A program made the position numbers and the translations under genes. 64,000 nt of DNA from Atriophallophorus winterbourni. Its lineage: Eukaryota; Platyhelminthes; Trematoda; Plagiorchiida; Microphallidae. The notes beneath the pieces are model-generated. The model searched no databases, was not told the origin of the DNA, and saw nothing but the letters and a program-made list of their open reading frames with translations. Location of the stretch: NCBI GenBank assembly GCA_013407085.1, contig JACCGJ010014166.1:64501-128500 (forward strand), written 5' to 3'. Within the stretch, counting starts at the first letter, position 1, and every line of letters starts with the position of its first letter. This document shows positions 46,536-57,949 of this stretch, piece after piece.

Positions 46536-46800
46536 TGTCAAGGTCGTTCAATCTAGGCACGCCAAAACTCGCACTGATTTGGAAGTATTGACCGTTTTTA
46601 ATCAATTGAACATAACTCGCCGATTTGAATTAATATAGCAGCTTGGCATCAGTAGCTTGGCTTCACTTTCGTTCATCTAGTTGGTTATTTGTACATATAT
46701 ATACAAATGAGCTGTAAATAAAACGATGCATTCTGTCAGTTGTCTTTCACCACTTTCGTGAGTGTTGGGTCAGCCGGAACTCGATCCAAGAAACACAACA
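46536..46800 (+). repeat. 5' LTR, right arm
   Basis: 265 bp, TGTCAAGG...ACAACA, similar to the 249-bp 3' LTR. It contains a TATATATA run and AATAAA. Confidence 0.82.
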
Positions 46801-46817
46801 GACTTGGCGACGGGAAA

Positions 46818-48098
46818 ATGGCTATCAGCTTTGAGCAAATGCAAGCATTAGTTCAGGAACAGCAAGCGCAGTTCGACAAATCACAGAAGCAGCTCATTGA
46901 ACTTTTTTCTCAAAAGCTGAATATCAAAGAGGAACACAAAGAACAGACACAGCAGCAATCAATTGACTCAATCGCAGCATCCATCACAGAGTTCCATTTT
47001 GATGCACAAACGAGAACAACATTCAATGCTTGGTTCAAGAAATACGAAGACACTTTCAAAGTTGAACTAGCAGGTCGAGGTGATGCATGGCTTGTTCGCC
47101 TATTGTTGAGAAAACTTGGTCCTGTTGAGCACGAACGGTACGCTGAATACATTCTTCCAAAATGTGCTCGAGAGTTCAGCTTTGACGAAACCATTGCAAC
47201 ACTCACGACAATCTTTGGAGAACAATCATCCTTATTCAGCATTCGTTACAACTGTCTCAAACTGATGAAAAAGGAAACAGACGACTACACTACGCATGCT
47301 GCTATCATCAATCGAGAGTGTGAAAGATTCAAGCTGGATTCGATGACACCAAATCAGTTCAAATGCTTGATGTTTGTTTGCAGTCTTCAATCACCAGCAG
47401 ACACAGACGTTTTAACCAAAATTCTGAGCAGACAGGAGAACGAGCCGGAAATGACCCTTCAAGACATTGCAGCCGAATGTCACAGAATGGTGAACCTCAA
47501 GCATGATACCAAGTTGGTTGAAAGCGCCGGACAGACAATAGAGCTTCAGGTGTACAAGAACACAGCAGCACACAGTAGTTCACAAATTCATCCTAAAAAG
47601 CCATTGAAACCCAAAAGTGCCTGTTGGAATTGCGGTGGATGGCACTATTTGAAAGATTGTCCGTTCAGAACCTATAAGTGCCGCAGGTGCAACCGCATTG
47701 GTCACAGAGTCATAATGCAGAAAAACAATTGGACCGGTGCAAAAAGTCATCATAATTCAAAATCGAATGGAAACCGGGGCAGAATCAATGCTGTCATTGC
47801 AAACTTTGAAGCAGATTTGGCAAGCAGACGGAAATATGTCGCAGTGAGAATTCAAGGCAAGACCGTTTCGTTGCAAATTGACACAGCCTCAAACGTTACA
47901 TTGATTTCTCGCTCAACGTGGAAGAAGATTGGCTGCTCGACAGTCTTTCCCACGGAAATGAATGTGCGAAATGCCTCTGGTGAACCACTGCAGATTGACG
48001 GACAACTTACTTGTGAGATGGATTTTAATGGTGAGAAAGCAACTGGTTTAGTTTACTTGACGCCTCATGATAAACTCGATTTGCTTGGAATCGATTAG
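46818..48098 (+). CDS. Gag-protease polyprotein of the LTR element
   Basis: 426 residues from the ATG that follows the putative primer-binding site. Gag-like domain about residues 40-200 (a Q-rich helix, then FNAWFKKYED, then LRKLGPVEHERY, then FKCLMFVCSL and NLKHDT, the pattern of metazoan Ty3/gypsy gags). Zinc knuckle C-W-N-C-x3-H-x4-C about residues 269-281, then a second incomplete one (C-R-R-C-N-R-I-G-H without the last Cys). Retropepsin with active site L-Q-I-D-T-A-S about residue 355 and the C-terminal L-D-L-L-G-I-D. Translation stops at TAG where related proteins have W followed by I-E-R-L, and the frame continues open after the stop for some 35 codons. All copies share the TAG. Longest intact element ORF in the right arm. 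Confidence 0.85.
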   Translation: MAISFEQMQALVQEQQAQFDKSQKQLIELFSQKLNIKEEHKEQTQQQSIDSIAASITEFHFDAQTRTTFNAWFKKYEDTFKVELAGRGDAWLVRLLLRKLGPVEHERYAEYILPKCAREFSFDETIATLTTIFGEQSSLFSIRYNCLKLMKKETDDYTTHAAIINRECERFKLDSMTPNQFKCLMFVCSLQSPADTDVLTKILSRQENEPEMTLQDIAAECHRMVNLKHDTKLVESAGQTIELQVYKNTAAHSSSQIHPKKPLKPKSACWNCGGWHYLKDCPFRTYKCRRCNRIGHRVIMQKNNWTGAKSHHNSKSNGNRGRINAVIANFEADLASRRKYVAVRIQGKTVSLQIDTASNVTLISRSTWKKIGCSTVFPTEMNVRNASGEPLQIDGQLTCEMDFNGEKATGLVYLTPHDKLDLLGID

Positions 48099-48755
48099 AT
48101 CGAACGGTTAAATTTACTTAGTGTGCCTTTGAAAGGTCAGTGTTCAACAAAAACTGCAACTGTGTGCCAGACAAATTCCTCATCAAGAACAAGTCGACAG
48201 TCGATACGCAAACATGGTTACGATATCTAGAACGAATCACTTCAAGGTGATAATGATTCTACAAAGCATACAACTCTCAATTCAGTCTTTTCGAACGCTG
48301 CTGGGCTTCCAAGAACAATCAACGCTCGTACTGAACAACCACACAGGCAGCAAGGTAATCGTCGCGAAAACCGTTCTCAAAACTATAAAGAAAGCAAATT
48401 TATTCGTGGCCGTTTCACAAGATCAAGCAACTATAAAGAGGAACCGGTTTGTGGTACAGGTGGTCCATGTGACTATAAGGCGAATGCTCAACAGAAAAAC
48501 GCAACTCGTGGTTCACGAAAGCAGTATAACGATTCCCATGCGTTGGCACCGCATGTTTCTCAAAATAAACCTATCAGCACTAGTATACAATGGTAAAGAT
48601 TTGACAACCATCTTGCTGAACAACATCGCACATACGAGACACTAGAAAGAAGATACCCAACACGAAGAAGAACAATGGTTTAACCATTTCAAATCGATCC
48701 AAGAAACAAGGCGTACATAGAACGAAGGTGAACGTCCTTTTTTCGCAGGGGGAGT
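48099..48755 (+). other. Post-gag region of the LTR element, pol deleted
   Basis: After the TAG the frame reads IERLNLLSVPLKG and then drifts. The ORF 48214-48645 is open, but its translation resembles nothing. In a neighbouring frame a basic, Arg-rich stretch (GLPRTINARTEQPHRQQGNR) ends near the 3' LTR, as pol C-termini often do. Reverse transcriptase motifs are absent. Confidence 0.6.
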
Positions 48756-49004
48756 TGTAAAGGTCGTTCAAACTCGCACTTATTTGGAAGTATTGATCGT
48801 TTTTATTCAATTGAACATAACTTGCCGACTTGAATCAATATAAAAGCTTGGATTCAGTAGCTTGGCTTCACTTTCGTTCATCTAGTTGGTTAATTGTACA
48901 TATATATACAAATGAGCTGTAAATAAAACGATGCATTCTGTCAGTCGTCTTCTACCAATTTCGTGAGTGTTGGGTCAGCCGGAACTCGCTCCAAAAACAC
49001 AACA
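48756..49004 (+). repeat. 3' LTR, right arm
   Basis: 249 bp, TGTAAAGG...ACAACA, followed by the target duplication TAATT. Confidence 0.82.
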
Positions 49005-50560
49005 TAATTATGCAAATTGGTATACGCATTGTTTCCGTTAGCGGCACCGAAATTCGGTAACTTTCACTGATACGTTCAAACCTTCAAGGAACCTTACCAG
49101 ACTTCATCAATGAATATTAGTCAAGCTGTGATTGGTTGCGAGTATATACTGAGCAGGTGCACTTAATATATGGATTGATTTTGCTTGCATCGATTTTTGT
49201 AGCATAAACGTTTGTCAAGTATATTTGAGAGATACATAATGTTGTATGTTTGAAGAGTGCTAAAATGGGTAAATGTACATGCCATCTGGTAGAGCGTAAT
49301 TCCTTGAAATTTACCGTTGATTTTTCTTTAACACTAGAATAATTGTTTGAACAGAATGTTGTCTGTCAAGCCCCTACATGTCTCACACATAATTAGAGTA
49401 TTGATGCCATTTGTATACATTTTTATCCTTATTGCTAAAAATGAGTTTAAACGAATAATGTGATTTTCCTGTATTATTTTTCATCCCTGTCTACCTTGAC
49501 GAAATGTGTAGTTTACCAAGCACTTCTGTGCTAATCTTACTTATCTGCGTGTGCAAACACGTATTCTCACTAACATTATAGCATTTAAAATTTATTTCTC
49601 AGATCTTTCTAGGTTCGGGAAACCTAAACGAATATTAGCCTACGTTTGACCCCATGAATGCGGAGATTTGCCTCGATCCGGCTTGTTCAATTTGATTAAT
49701 ACATCCATTCTCTTCATATTACAAATTATGTAATCGCATTCTACTAAATATATTTTAATTGTGTCCATTTACATCAAAATGAGTCTGCTGCGATCTCACT
49801 AATATATTAAACATACAACAACCGCCGAAGTTATAAATAGTTCAGAATAATGTCTTTTATACTTCGCCTTCTTTATTTATTCCTCTTATTTTCTATGCAT
49901 GGATTTGGGTAAACGTTTCTGTTCTGAGAGAGGTGCTTCGTCATACCAAGTGTGTCAGTACGTAAAGAGACCAGATTAAAATCGAATTTATTTTTCCAAA
50001 CCTAAGCTGGCTGTAAACTGCACAGATCATAGTGGGCGCTGAGATCTTTTAAGACAGACAAGTGAAAAAAAGATTGATTGATGCACCTCTGCATGTTGTA
50101 TAATGCCCTATTGCCTTGGTTCTTTCCAGGTGCGATCAGCATCAACTGACCAATTAGCCAGCTTGCGTAATCCATGATGACATTAAAGTTTTAACGCTGC
50201 AAATTTCGACGCCAGATTGTACCGGATTCCTACCATTACATTCTTTCAAACGACTCATCCTGGAGTATAAGTTGCACAACTGCTTTTCAATTATGATTAT
50301 GACTACCAGAGGTTGTTGAATATTACGGTAGAAATTACTTTTTGCCAAACCAACCACATAGAATTCAAATTAGTTTCGATCCCAGAATCTTCCGCTTTAC
50401 TTGGGATCCACATGAGTCAAGGGATATGAAGTTTGAACTAAACATTTTTTCAATCGTTTCCGCACCATGCTACTAGAACTCAAGGTGATTTACTCTGTCA
50501 ATTTCTCCTAGACGTGCGTTCTTCGTGTCATTGCCGGCAAACAAGTTTTAAAATTTCCTC
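49005..50560. other. Arm sequence, no gene recognised
   Basis: Mirror of 1171-2950 without the 209-bp insertion. Short ORFs only. Confidence 0.5.
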
Positions 50561-51554
50561 TACTCGTCATATGCTATTTTTACACATTTTCATTCACACC
50601 GTAATCATGTGGTTTTGTAAAAGTATTAACATTTTAACCATAGTTACAAGTCGAACAAAGTTTTTAAATCCGTATTTACATTCCCTTAGACGGACCGCCT
50701 ACGTGGACTTGCTGCTCCCACCGCCCAAAGCAAACTGGTTTTGAGAAACCAATCACTCGAATTCACTCCTACCACCGATTATCAGAAGAAATTACGCAGA
50801 GCCACACAGAACAAAGCTTGTAGACCAGGAGCTGGACTTGGTTGTCAGAGGCCATATGAGTAGCGCGTCGTTAGATAATTTCAGGAAATGTGAACATTTT
50901 CGCAAAACCACTTCTTCTATGAACAACCATGAAATCGACGCATTTGTATCATCCGTTTAGAATGGGATGGCAAACGCTGGTAGTTCAAATAGTGACAAGA
51001 ACCTCGTTTCTTGTACGTACGCTTGTAGATTTGACTTATATTTCGAGCATTGTCATACTTCGAACTTCATACACGTCATTACTATTGATTGGAACATTCG
51101 ACTTCGACCCACTGTGTGGGTTGGTCAACCCATATTTTTCCATGTCGAGTGTGAATTTGTCAAGTAACAGAAAAAGGACGTTATGCGCATATGAATCGTG
51201 AGAATCGCAAAGAGAAGCAAAATTCTGTCAGTGTACCGTAAATCACTTATAGTGTATTTTTGTGCAATTCGGTGCGTAAGAAGCCACATGTTGTGTTCTA
51301 TTTTTTGCATAATCAATGACGGTCGGAGAAAACACTTATTCAGCGATATTTTGAATGAAAACACGGTAGTGTCCGAGCTCAATCTTTACGATGATCAAAT
51401 CTTGATGACAATACCAATCGGTGCACCGATGAAAAGTTGCTTACATTGTGTTATCGTCTTCTAGCTGACCGGTTCGCTCTTGAATTTATTTACCGCTAAA
51501 ATCAACAACACACAATCAAAACATTGATTATTACTTGTTCTACTTTAAGCGTCA
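50561..51554 (-). repeat. Dispersed repeat R1, tandem unit 1 copy
   Basis: Inverted counterpart of 170-1170. Its outer end stops at the tandem junction. Confidence 0.7.
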
Positions 51555-52349
51555 ATCATCAATCGAGAGTGTGAAAGATTCAAGCTGGATTCGATGACAC
51601 CAAATCGGTTCAAATGCTTGATGTTTGTTTGCAGTCTTCAATCACCAGCAGACACAGACGTTTTAACCAAAATTCTGAGCAGACAGGAGAACGAGCCGGA
51701 AATGACCCTTCAAGACATTGCAGCCGAAAGTCACAGAATGGTGAACCTCAAGCATGATACCAAGTTGGTTGAAAGCGCCGGACAGACAATAGAGCTTCAG
51801 GTGTACAAGAACACAGCAGCACACAGTTGTTCACAAATTCATCCTAAAAAGCCATTGAAACCCAAAAGTGCCTGTTGGAATTGCGGTGGATGGCACTATT
51901 TGAAAGATTGTCCGTTCAGAACCTATAAGTGCCGCAGGTGCAACCGCATTGGTCACAGAGTCATAATGCAGAAAAACAATTGGACCGGTGCAAAAAGTCA
52001 TCATAATTCAAAATCGAATGGAAACCGGGGCAGAATCAATGCTGTCATTGCAAACTTTGAAGCAGATTTGGCAAGCAGACGGAAATATGTCGCAGTGAGA
52101 ATTCAAGGCAAGACCGTTTCGTTGCAAATTGACACAGCCTCAAACGTTACATTGATTTCTCGCTCAACGTGGAAGAAGATTGGCTGCTCGACAGTCTTTC
52201 CCACGGAAATGAATGTGCGAAATGCCTCTGGTGAACCACTGCAGATTGACGGACAACTTACTTGTGAGATGGATTTTAATGGTGAGAAAGCAACTGGTTT
52301 AGTTTACTTGACGCCTCATGATAAACTCGATTTGCTTGGAATCGATTAG
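51555..52349 (+). pseudogene. 5'-truncated gag-protease in tandem unit 2
   Basis: Lacks the 5' LTR and the first third of gag. From the join it is open through both zinc knuckles and the protease to the same TAG. Compared with unit 1 it has Q to R, C to S and S to C changes in gag; the left arm agrees with unit 1 at all three. Confidence 0.85.
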
Positions 52350-53006
52350 ATCGAACGGTTAAATTTACTTAGTGTGCCTTTGAAAGGTCAGTGTTCAACA
52401 AAAACTGCAACTGTGTGCCAGACAAATTCCTCATCAAGAACAAGTCGACAGTCGATACGCAAACATGGTTACGATATCTAGAACGAATCACTTCAAGGTG
52501 ATAATGATTCTACAAAGCATACAACTCTCAATTCAGTCTTTTCGAACGCTGCTGGGCTTCCAAGAACAATCAACGCTCGTACTGAACAACCACACAGGCA
52601 GCAAGGTAATCGTCGCGAAAACCGTTCTCAAAACTATAAAGAAAGCAAATTTATTCGTGGCCGTTTCACAAGATCAAGCAACTATAAAGAGGAACCGGTT
52701 TGTGGTACAGGTGGTCCATGTGACTATAAGGCGAATGCTCAACAGAAAAACGCAACTCGTGGTTCACGAAAGCAGTATAACGATTCCCATGCGTTGGCAC
52801 CGCATGTTTCTCAAAATAAACCTATCAGCACTAGTATACAATGGTAAAGATTCGACAACCGTCTTGCTGAACAACATCGCACAGACGAGACACTAGAAAG
52901 AAGATACCCAACACGAAGAAGAACAATGGTTTAACCATTTTAAATCGATCCAAGAAACAAGGCGTACATAGAACGAAGGTGAACGTCCTTTTTTCGCAGG
53001 GGGAGT

Positions 53007-53255
53007 TGTAAAGGTCGTTCAAACTCGCACTGATTTGGAAGTATTGATCGTTTTTATTCAATTGAACATAACTTGCCGACTTGAATCAATATAACAGCTA
53101 GGATTCAGTAGCTTGGCTTCACTTTCGTTCATCTAGTTAGTTAATTGTACATATATATACAAATGAGCTGTAAATAAAACGATGCATTCTGTCAGTCGTC
53201 TTATACCACTTTCGTGAGTGTTGGGTGAGCCGGAACTCGCTCGAAAAAACACATC
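53007..53255 (+). repeat. 3' LTR in tandem unit 2
   Basis: Copy of 48756-49004 at the 4251-bp offset, with several point changes near its end. Confidence 0.8.
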
Positions 53256-54811
53256 ATGATTATGCAGATTGGTATACGCATTGTTTCCGTTAGCGGCACC
53301 GAAATTCGGTAATTTTCACTGATACGTTCAAACTTTCAAGAAACCTTACCAGACTTCATCAATGAATATTAGTCAAGCTGTGATTGGTTGCGAGTATATA
53401 CTGAGCAGGTGCACTTAATATTGGATTGATTTTGCTTGCATCGATTTTTGTAGCATAAACGTTTCTCAAGTATATTTGAGAGATGCATAATGTTGTATGT
53501 TTGAAGAGTGCTAAAATGGGTAAATGTACATGCCATCTGGTAGAGCGTAATTCCTTGAAATTTACCGTTGATTTTTCTTTAACACTAGAATAATTGTTTG
53601 AACAGAATGTTGTCTGTCAAGCCCCTACATGTCTCACACATAATTAGAGTATTGATGCCATTTGTATACATTTTTATCCTTATTGCTAAAAATGAGTTTA
53701 AACGAATAATGTGATTTTCCTGTATTATTTTTCATCCCTGTCTACCTTGACGAAATGTGTAGTTTACCAAGCACTTCTGTGCTAATCTTACTTATCTGCG
53801 TGTGCAAACACGTATTCTCACTACCATTATAGCATTTAAAATTTATTTCTCAGATCTTTCTAGGTTCGGGAAACCTAAACGAATATTAGCCTACGTTTGA
53901 CCCCATGATTGCGGAGATTTGCCTCGATCCGGCTTGTTCAATTTGATTAATACATCCATTATCTTCATATTACAAATTATGTAATCGCATTCTACTAAAT
54001 ATATTTTAATTGTGTCCATTTACATCAAAATGAGTCTGCTGCGATCTCACTAATATATTAAACATACAACAACCGCCGAAGTTATAAATAGTTCAGAATA
54101 ATGTCTTTTATACTTCGCCTTCTTTATTTATTCCTCTTATTTTCTATGCATGGATTTGGGTAAACGTTTCTGTTCTGAGAGAGGTGCTTCGTCATACCAA
54201 GTGTGTCAGTACGTAAAGAGACCAGATTAAAATCGAATTTATTTTTCCAAACCTAAGCTGGCTGTAAACTGCACAGATCATAGTGGGCGCTGAGATCTTT
54301 TAAGACAGACAAGTGAAAAAAAGATTGATTGATGCACCTCTGCATGTTGTATAATGCCCTATTGCCTTGGTTCTTTCCAGGTGCGATCAGCATCAACTGA
54401 CCAATTAGCCAGCTTGCGTAATCCATGATGACATTAAAGTTTTAACGCTGCAAATTTCGACGCCAGATTGTACCGGATTCCTACCATTATATTCTTTTAA
54501 ACGACTCATCCTGGAGTATAAGTTGCACAACTGCTTTTCAATTATGATTATGACTACCAGAGGTTGTTGAATATTACGGTAGAAATTACTTTTTGCCAAA
54601 CCAGCCACATAGAATTCGAATTAGTTTCGATCCCATAATCTTCCGCTTTACTTGGGATCCACATGAGTCAAGGGATATGAAGTTTGAACTAAACATTTTT
54701 TCAATCGTTTCCGCACCATGCTACTAGAACTCAAGGTGATTTACTCTGTCAATTTCTCCTAGATGTGCGTTCTTCGTGTTATTGCCGGCAAACAAGTTTT
54801 AAAATTTCCTC
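53256..54811. other. Arm sequence in tandem unit 2, no gene
   Basis: Copy of 49005-50560. Nothing further was recognised. Confidence 0.5.
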
Positions 54812-55812
54812 TACTCGTCATATGCTATTTTTACACATTTTCATTCACACCGTAATCATGTGGTTTTGTAAAAGTATTAACATTTTAACCATAGTTACAA
54901 GTCGAACAAAGTTTTTAAATCCGTATTTACATTCCCTTAGACGGACCGCCTACGTGGACTTGCTGCTCCCACCGCCCAAAGCAAACTGGTTTTGAGAAAC
55001 CAATCACTCGAATTCACTCCTACCACCGATTATCAGAAGAAATTACGCAGAGCCACACAGAACAAAGCTTGTAGACCAGGAGCTGGACTTGGTTGTCAGA
55101 GGCCATATGAGTAGCGCGTCGTTAGATAATTTCAGGAAATGTGAACATTTTCGCAAAACCACTTCTTCTATGAACAACCATGAAATCGACGCATTTGTAT
55201 CATCCGTTTAGAATGGGATGGCAAACGCTGGTAGTTCAAATAGTGACAAGAACCTCGTTTCTTGTACGTACGCTTGTAGATTTGACTTATATTTCGAGCA
55301 TTGTCATACTTCGAACTTCATACACGTCATTACTATTGATTGGAACATTCGACTTCGACCCACTGTGTGGGTTGGTCAACCCATATTTTTCCATGTCGAG
55401 TGTGAATTTGTCAAGCAACAGAAAAATGACGTTGTGCGCATATGAATCGTGAGAATCGCAAAGAGATGCAAAATTCTGTCAGTGTACCGTAAATCACTTA
55501 TAGTGTATTTTTGTGCAATTCGGTGCGTAAGAAGCCACATGTTGTGTTCTATTTTTTGCATAATCAATGACGGTCGGAGAAAACACTTATTCAGCGATAT
55601 TTTGAATGAAAACACGGTAGTGTCCGAGCTCAATCTTTACGATGATCAAATCTTGATGACAATACCAATCGGTGCACCGATGAAAAGTTGCTTACATTGT
55701 GTTATCGTCTTCTAGCTGACCGGTTCGCTCTTGAATTTATTTACCGCTAAAATTAACAACACATAATCAAAACATTGATTATTAATTGTACTTAATCGTG
55801 CATCACATATTC
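54812..55812 (-). repeat. Dispersed repeat R1, tandem unit 2 copy
   Basis: Counterpart of 170-1170. It continues outward to 55981, which pairs with base 1. Confidence 0.7.
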
Positions 55813-55981
55813 AACACGAATCCGCTTGATGACGGAGGAAGGAAATCAGCATATTCAATAAAAGGTTTAACTAGTATTGATTAAAATTTATTTTTGGGGT
55901 GAACTATTTTTCTTGCGTGTTGTACTTCTATATTATTTGTATATGGCGAAAGAGAAACGTCATTGCTCTACGGGAGGAAGA

Positions 55982-57949
55982 TACTGTGATGATTCTCTCA
56001 ACTGAGTGAATTTTTAATTTGTTTGTCTACTTTTAATTTTCAGTGATATAATGTTCCTCATTTTTATGCATTTTCACAACACGCACAACGGATTCGTGCT
56101 GTTTGCACACATCAGTGAGATACACGCACAAATCTTCGTTACAATTATTCCGCTGTTTTTAGGCATGTGGATCCTGATTTTACTGTACCTACATGATCGT
56201 GCCTTGTGTGTGTGATGGAAATGCATGCAAATGAGTATGTTTGTTCAATATTATGGGTTGAACTCCATCTACCTGCGTTTTCGCTCATGTGATTGACTTG
56301 GTGTTTGCATCAGCCCTATCCAACAGTTGCATACAATCGCAAATCTGGTTCATCAACAAGATAACTTTTATGGATTGTTCAATGACTGTAAAATATTTGA
56401 CTGATATAACTTGATTCAAGGATTTATGGTTACAGTCTTAATACTTTTAGGAAAACCACATAATTACAGTTTGAATGAAAATGTGAAAAATAGTATATTA
56501 AATGTAGGGCTCACGAATGATATTCGTTTGCGTATATACATTCAATTTCGCTCTAAATATTGCCAAGCAATGAGATTCAATCAGATGTTAACGGTGAGGA
56601 ATTCCAAGGAATGATAGCACATACGGCAACAAGGTGCCGACATTCTATACGGATAAATGGTATGTAAAAGGCCAAGATATGCGCGCGTGTCAATTTCTCG
56701 ACAAACCCATGAAACAAGTGTCTCAGGGGATGTTCTTCAGCACAAAGTTCTTAAGGTGATCGGGTTATAAGAAGGATGATATTGTGATGCTTTGATGGAA
56801 TTGTGGAAAAGATTGAGGTGGCAATTTACTTCAAGAAAAAGGTGAAGAAATGTGTTATTCCATAATAATTTACAAGCAGCTTTCAAATATGATATAACTT
56901 GCACGAGAAATAGTTCAGATACACATTATTATAATCACGAAGTCTTTTAAAACGAGTGCAGAAAAATTTCGGCTGAGCAATATAAATTACGATTATGAAA
57001 TGAGAGTTAAGTTAAGGTCTAACGCTTAGAAAACGAAATGCTTAAAAGAATAGACAGCATACTTTAGTAAGCATAGAGTTGACATAATAAATTCTGGTTA
57101 ATCTAACGGAATTATAATTACACTATTTCGTTTGTGATCATAATCTCTTATATCTATCACTTAGTTTTAGGCCCAAAGTTAGAATATGCCACTTCAATGG
57201 ATTTTTGGGAGTCTCGCAAATCTTAAACTTGCCTAAAGTCTGCGTCCGCATTCCGGAGTAACATTGCTTGGAGTGAATTTGACAATTTTGAATAGATTAC
57301 AAAACAACAGCCGAATATGAAGAACTGTTGACTGCCTGATTACGAAAGAAGTTTTCTATTCTAACTGCTATTTTAATGCACAAATTTGGCTTGTATAAAT
57401 GATTATAAACACTTTAGTATTCCGAGATTCAACAGGGCGAGATGCATGACTGGTCCATGCTTCGAAATTTCCAATTTTATTTGCTGGAAAACTGATGAAA
57501 ACTTGTGAAGAGGTATTTTTTTCAATTCTCACTTGTTATCAATAACAGCCATTACGTTTTGCATGGCCAACAGTGTCATTTCATACACCGAGTATGTGTG
57601 TAAAAGTACAAACAAATTTGTTCGGAATCTCTCAAACCTGGAGTCACTAGGATAACCGGATGTTGAGCTGCTATACAAACAAATAGATGCAGTCAAACAA
57701 TGAGTGACGACAACTGTGAACTGCAAACTGTGAACATTCAATGCATATGTTCTATTGCAGTCGTTTATTGCTTGCTTTTTATCTACCGATTTATTTCAAT
57801 CATCCAACGTTATCATTAAATTAGATAAACAGGAATACTTCCGTCTAAATCCGTGCTGTTTCATCGAAAGCAACTGATTATTTCTGTAATCTTTCTTCAG
57901 GTCGTCAACAATGAGGCGCTGAATTTATTTTCAAATCACAGTTAACAGA
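55982..57949. other. Flank outside the visible palindrome, no gene recognised
   Basis: No partner in the window. It contains a short R1-like piece at 56422-56492 (TTAATACTTTTA...AAAACCACAT...GAATGAAAATGTG). The rest shows short ORFs only. Confidence 0.5.
56422..56492 (+). repeat. Short R1-like fragment
   Basis: Matches about 1100-1170 of the left arm with several differences. The 61230-62266 copy of R1 stops at almost the point where this piece starts. Confidence 0.5.

Larger units (their letters stand above)
46536..49004 (+). mobile_element. Short Ty3/gypsy-like LTR element, right-arm copy
   Basis: 5' LTR 46536-46800, internal 46801-48755, 3' LTR 48756-49004. TAATT directly flanks both ends (46531-46535 and 49005-49009), an exact 5-bp target duplication. 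A polypurine run (GCAGGGGGAG) precedes the 3' LTR, and GACTTGGCGACGGG after the 5' LTR may be the primer-binding site. The single ORF encodes gag and protease. After it come about 650 bases in which only a basic tail resembling a pol C-terminus can be read. The element would depend on a related full-length element for reverse transcription and integration. Confidence 0.88.
47304..51554 (+). repeat. Tandem duplication unit 1 (4251 bp)
   Basis: The unit begins inside gag at ATCATCAATCGAGAG and ends in the R1 repeat. Unit 2 is offset by exactly 4251 bases along its length (for example 48756 and 53007, 50154 and 54405). The left arm has only one copy, so the duplication arose after the palindrome. 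Confidence 0.92.
51555..55805 (+). repeat. Tandem duplication unit 2 (4251-bp offset)
   Basis: Starts at ATCATCAATCG inside gag, right after R1 sequence of unit 1, with a short altered stretch (TTTAAGCGTCA) at the join. Its end continues into the outermost arm sequence that pairs with bases 1-170. It differs from unit 1 by scattered substitutions. Confidence 0.92.
30392..55981. repeat. Right arm of the giant inverted repeat
   Basis: It mirrors the left arm from TACCAGTAAC at 30392 out to about 55981, which pairs with base 1. It lacks the CR1 copy at 12403-17235, the 209-bp insertion at 2590-2798 and about 2 kb present at 23206-25380 on the left. It has a 4251-bp tandem duplication that the left arm lacks. 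Whether it continues past 55981 cannot be judged, because the matching left sequence would lie before base 1. Confidence 0.95.

Noticed and set aside
48214..48645. 143-codon ORF after gag in the LTR element (also 3401-3793 and 52465-52896)
   Set aside because: Open in all copies only because the copies are nearly identical. The translation has no pol motifs, and a neighbouring frame fits a pol tail better.
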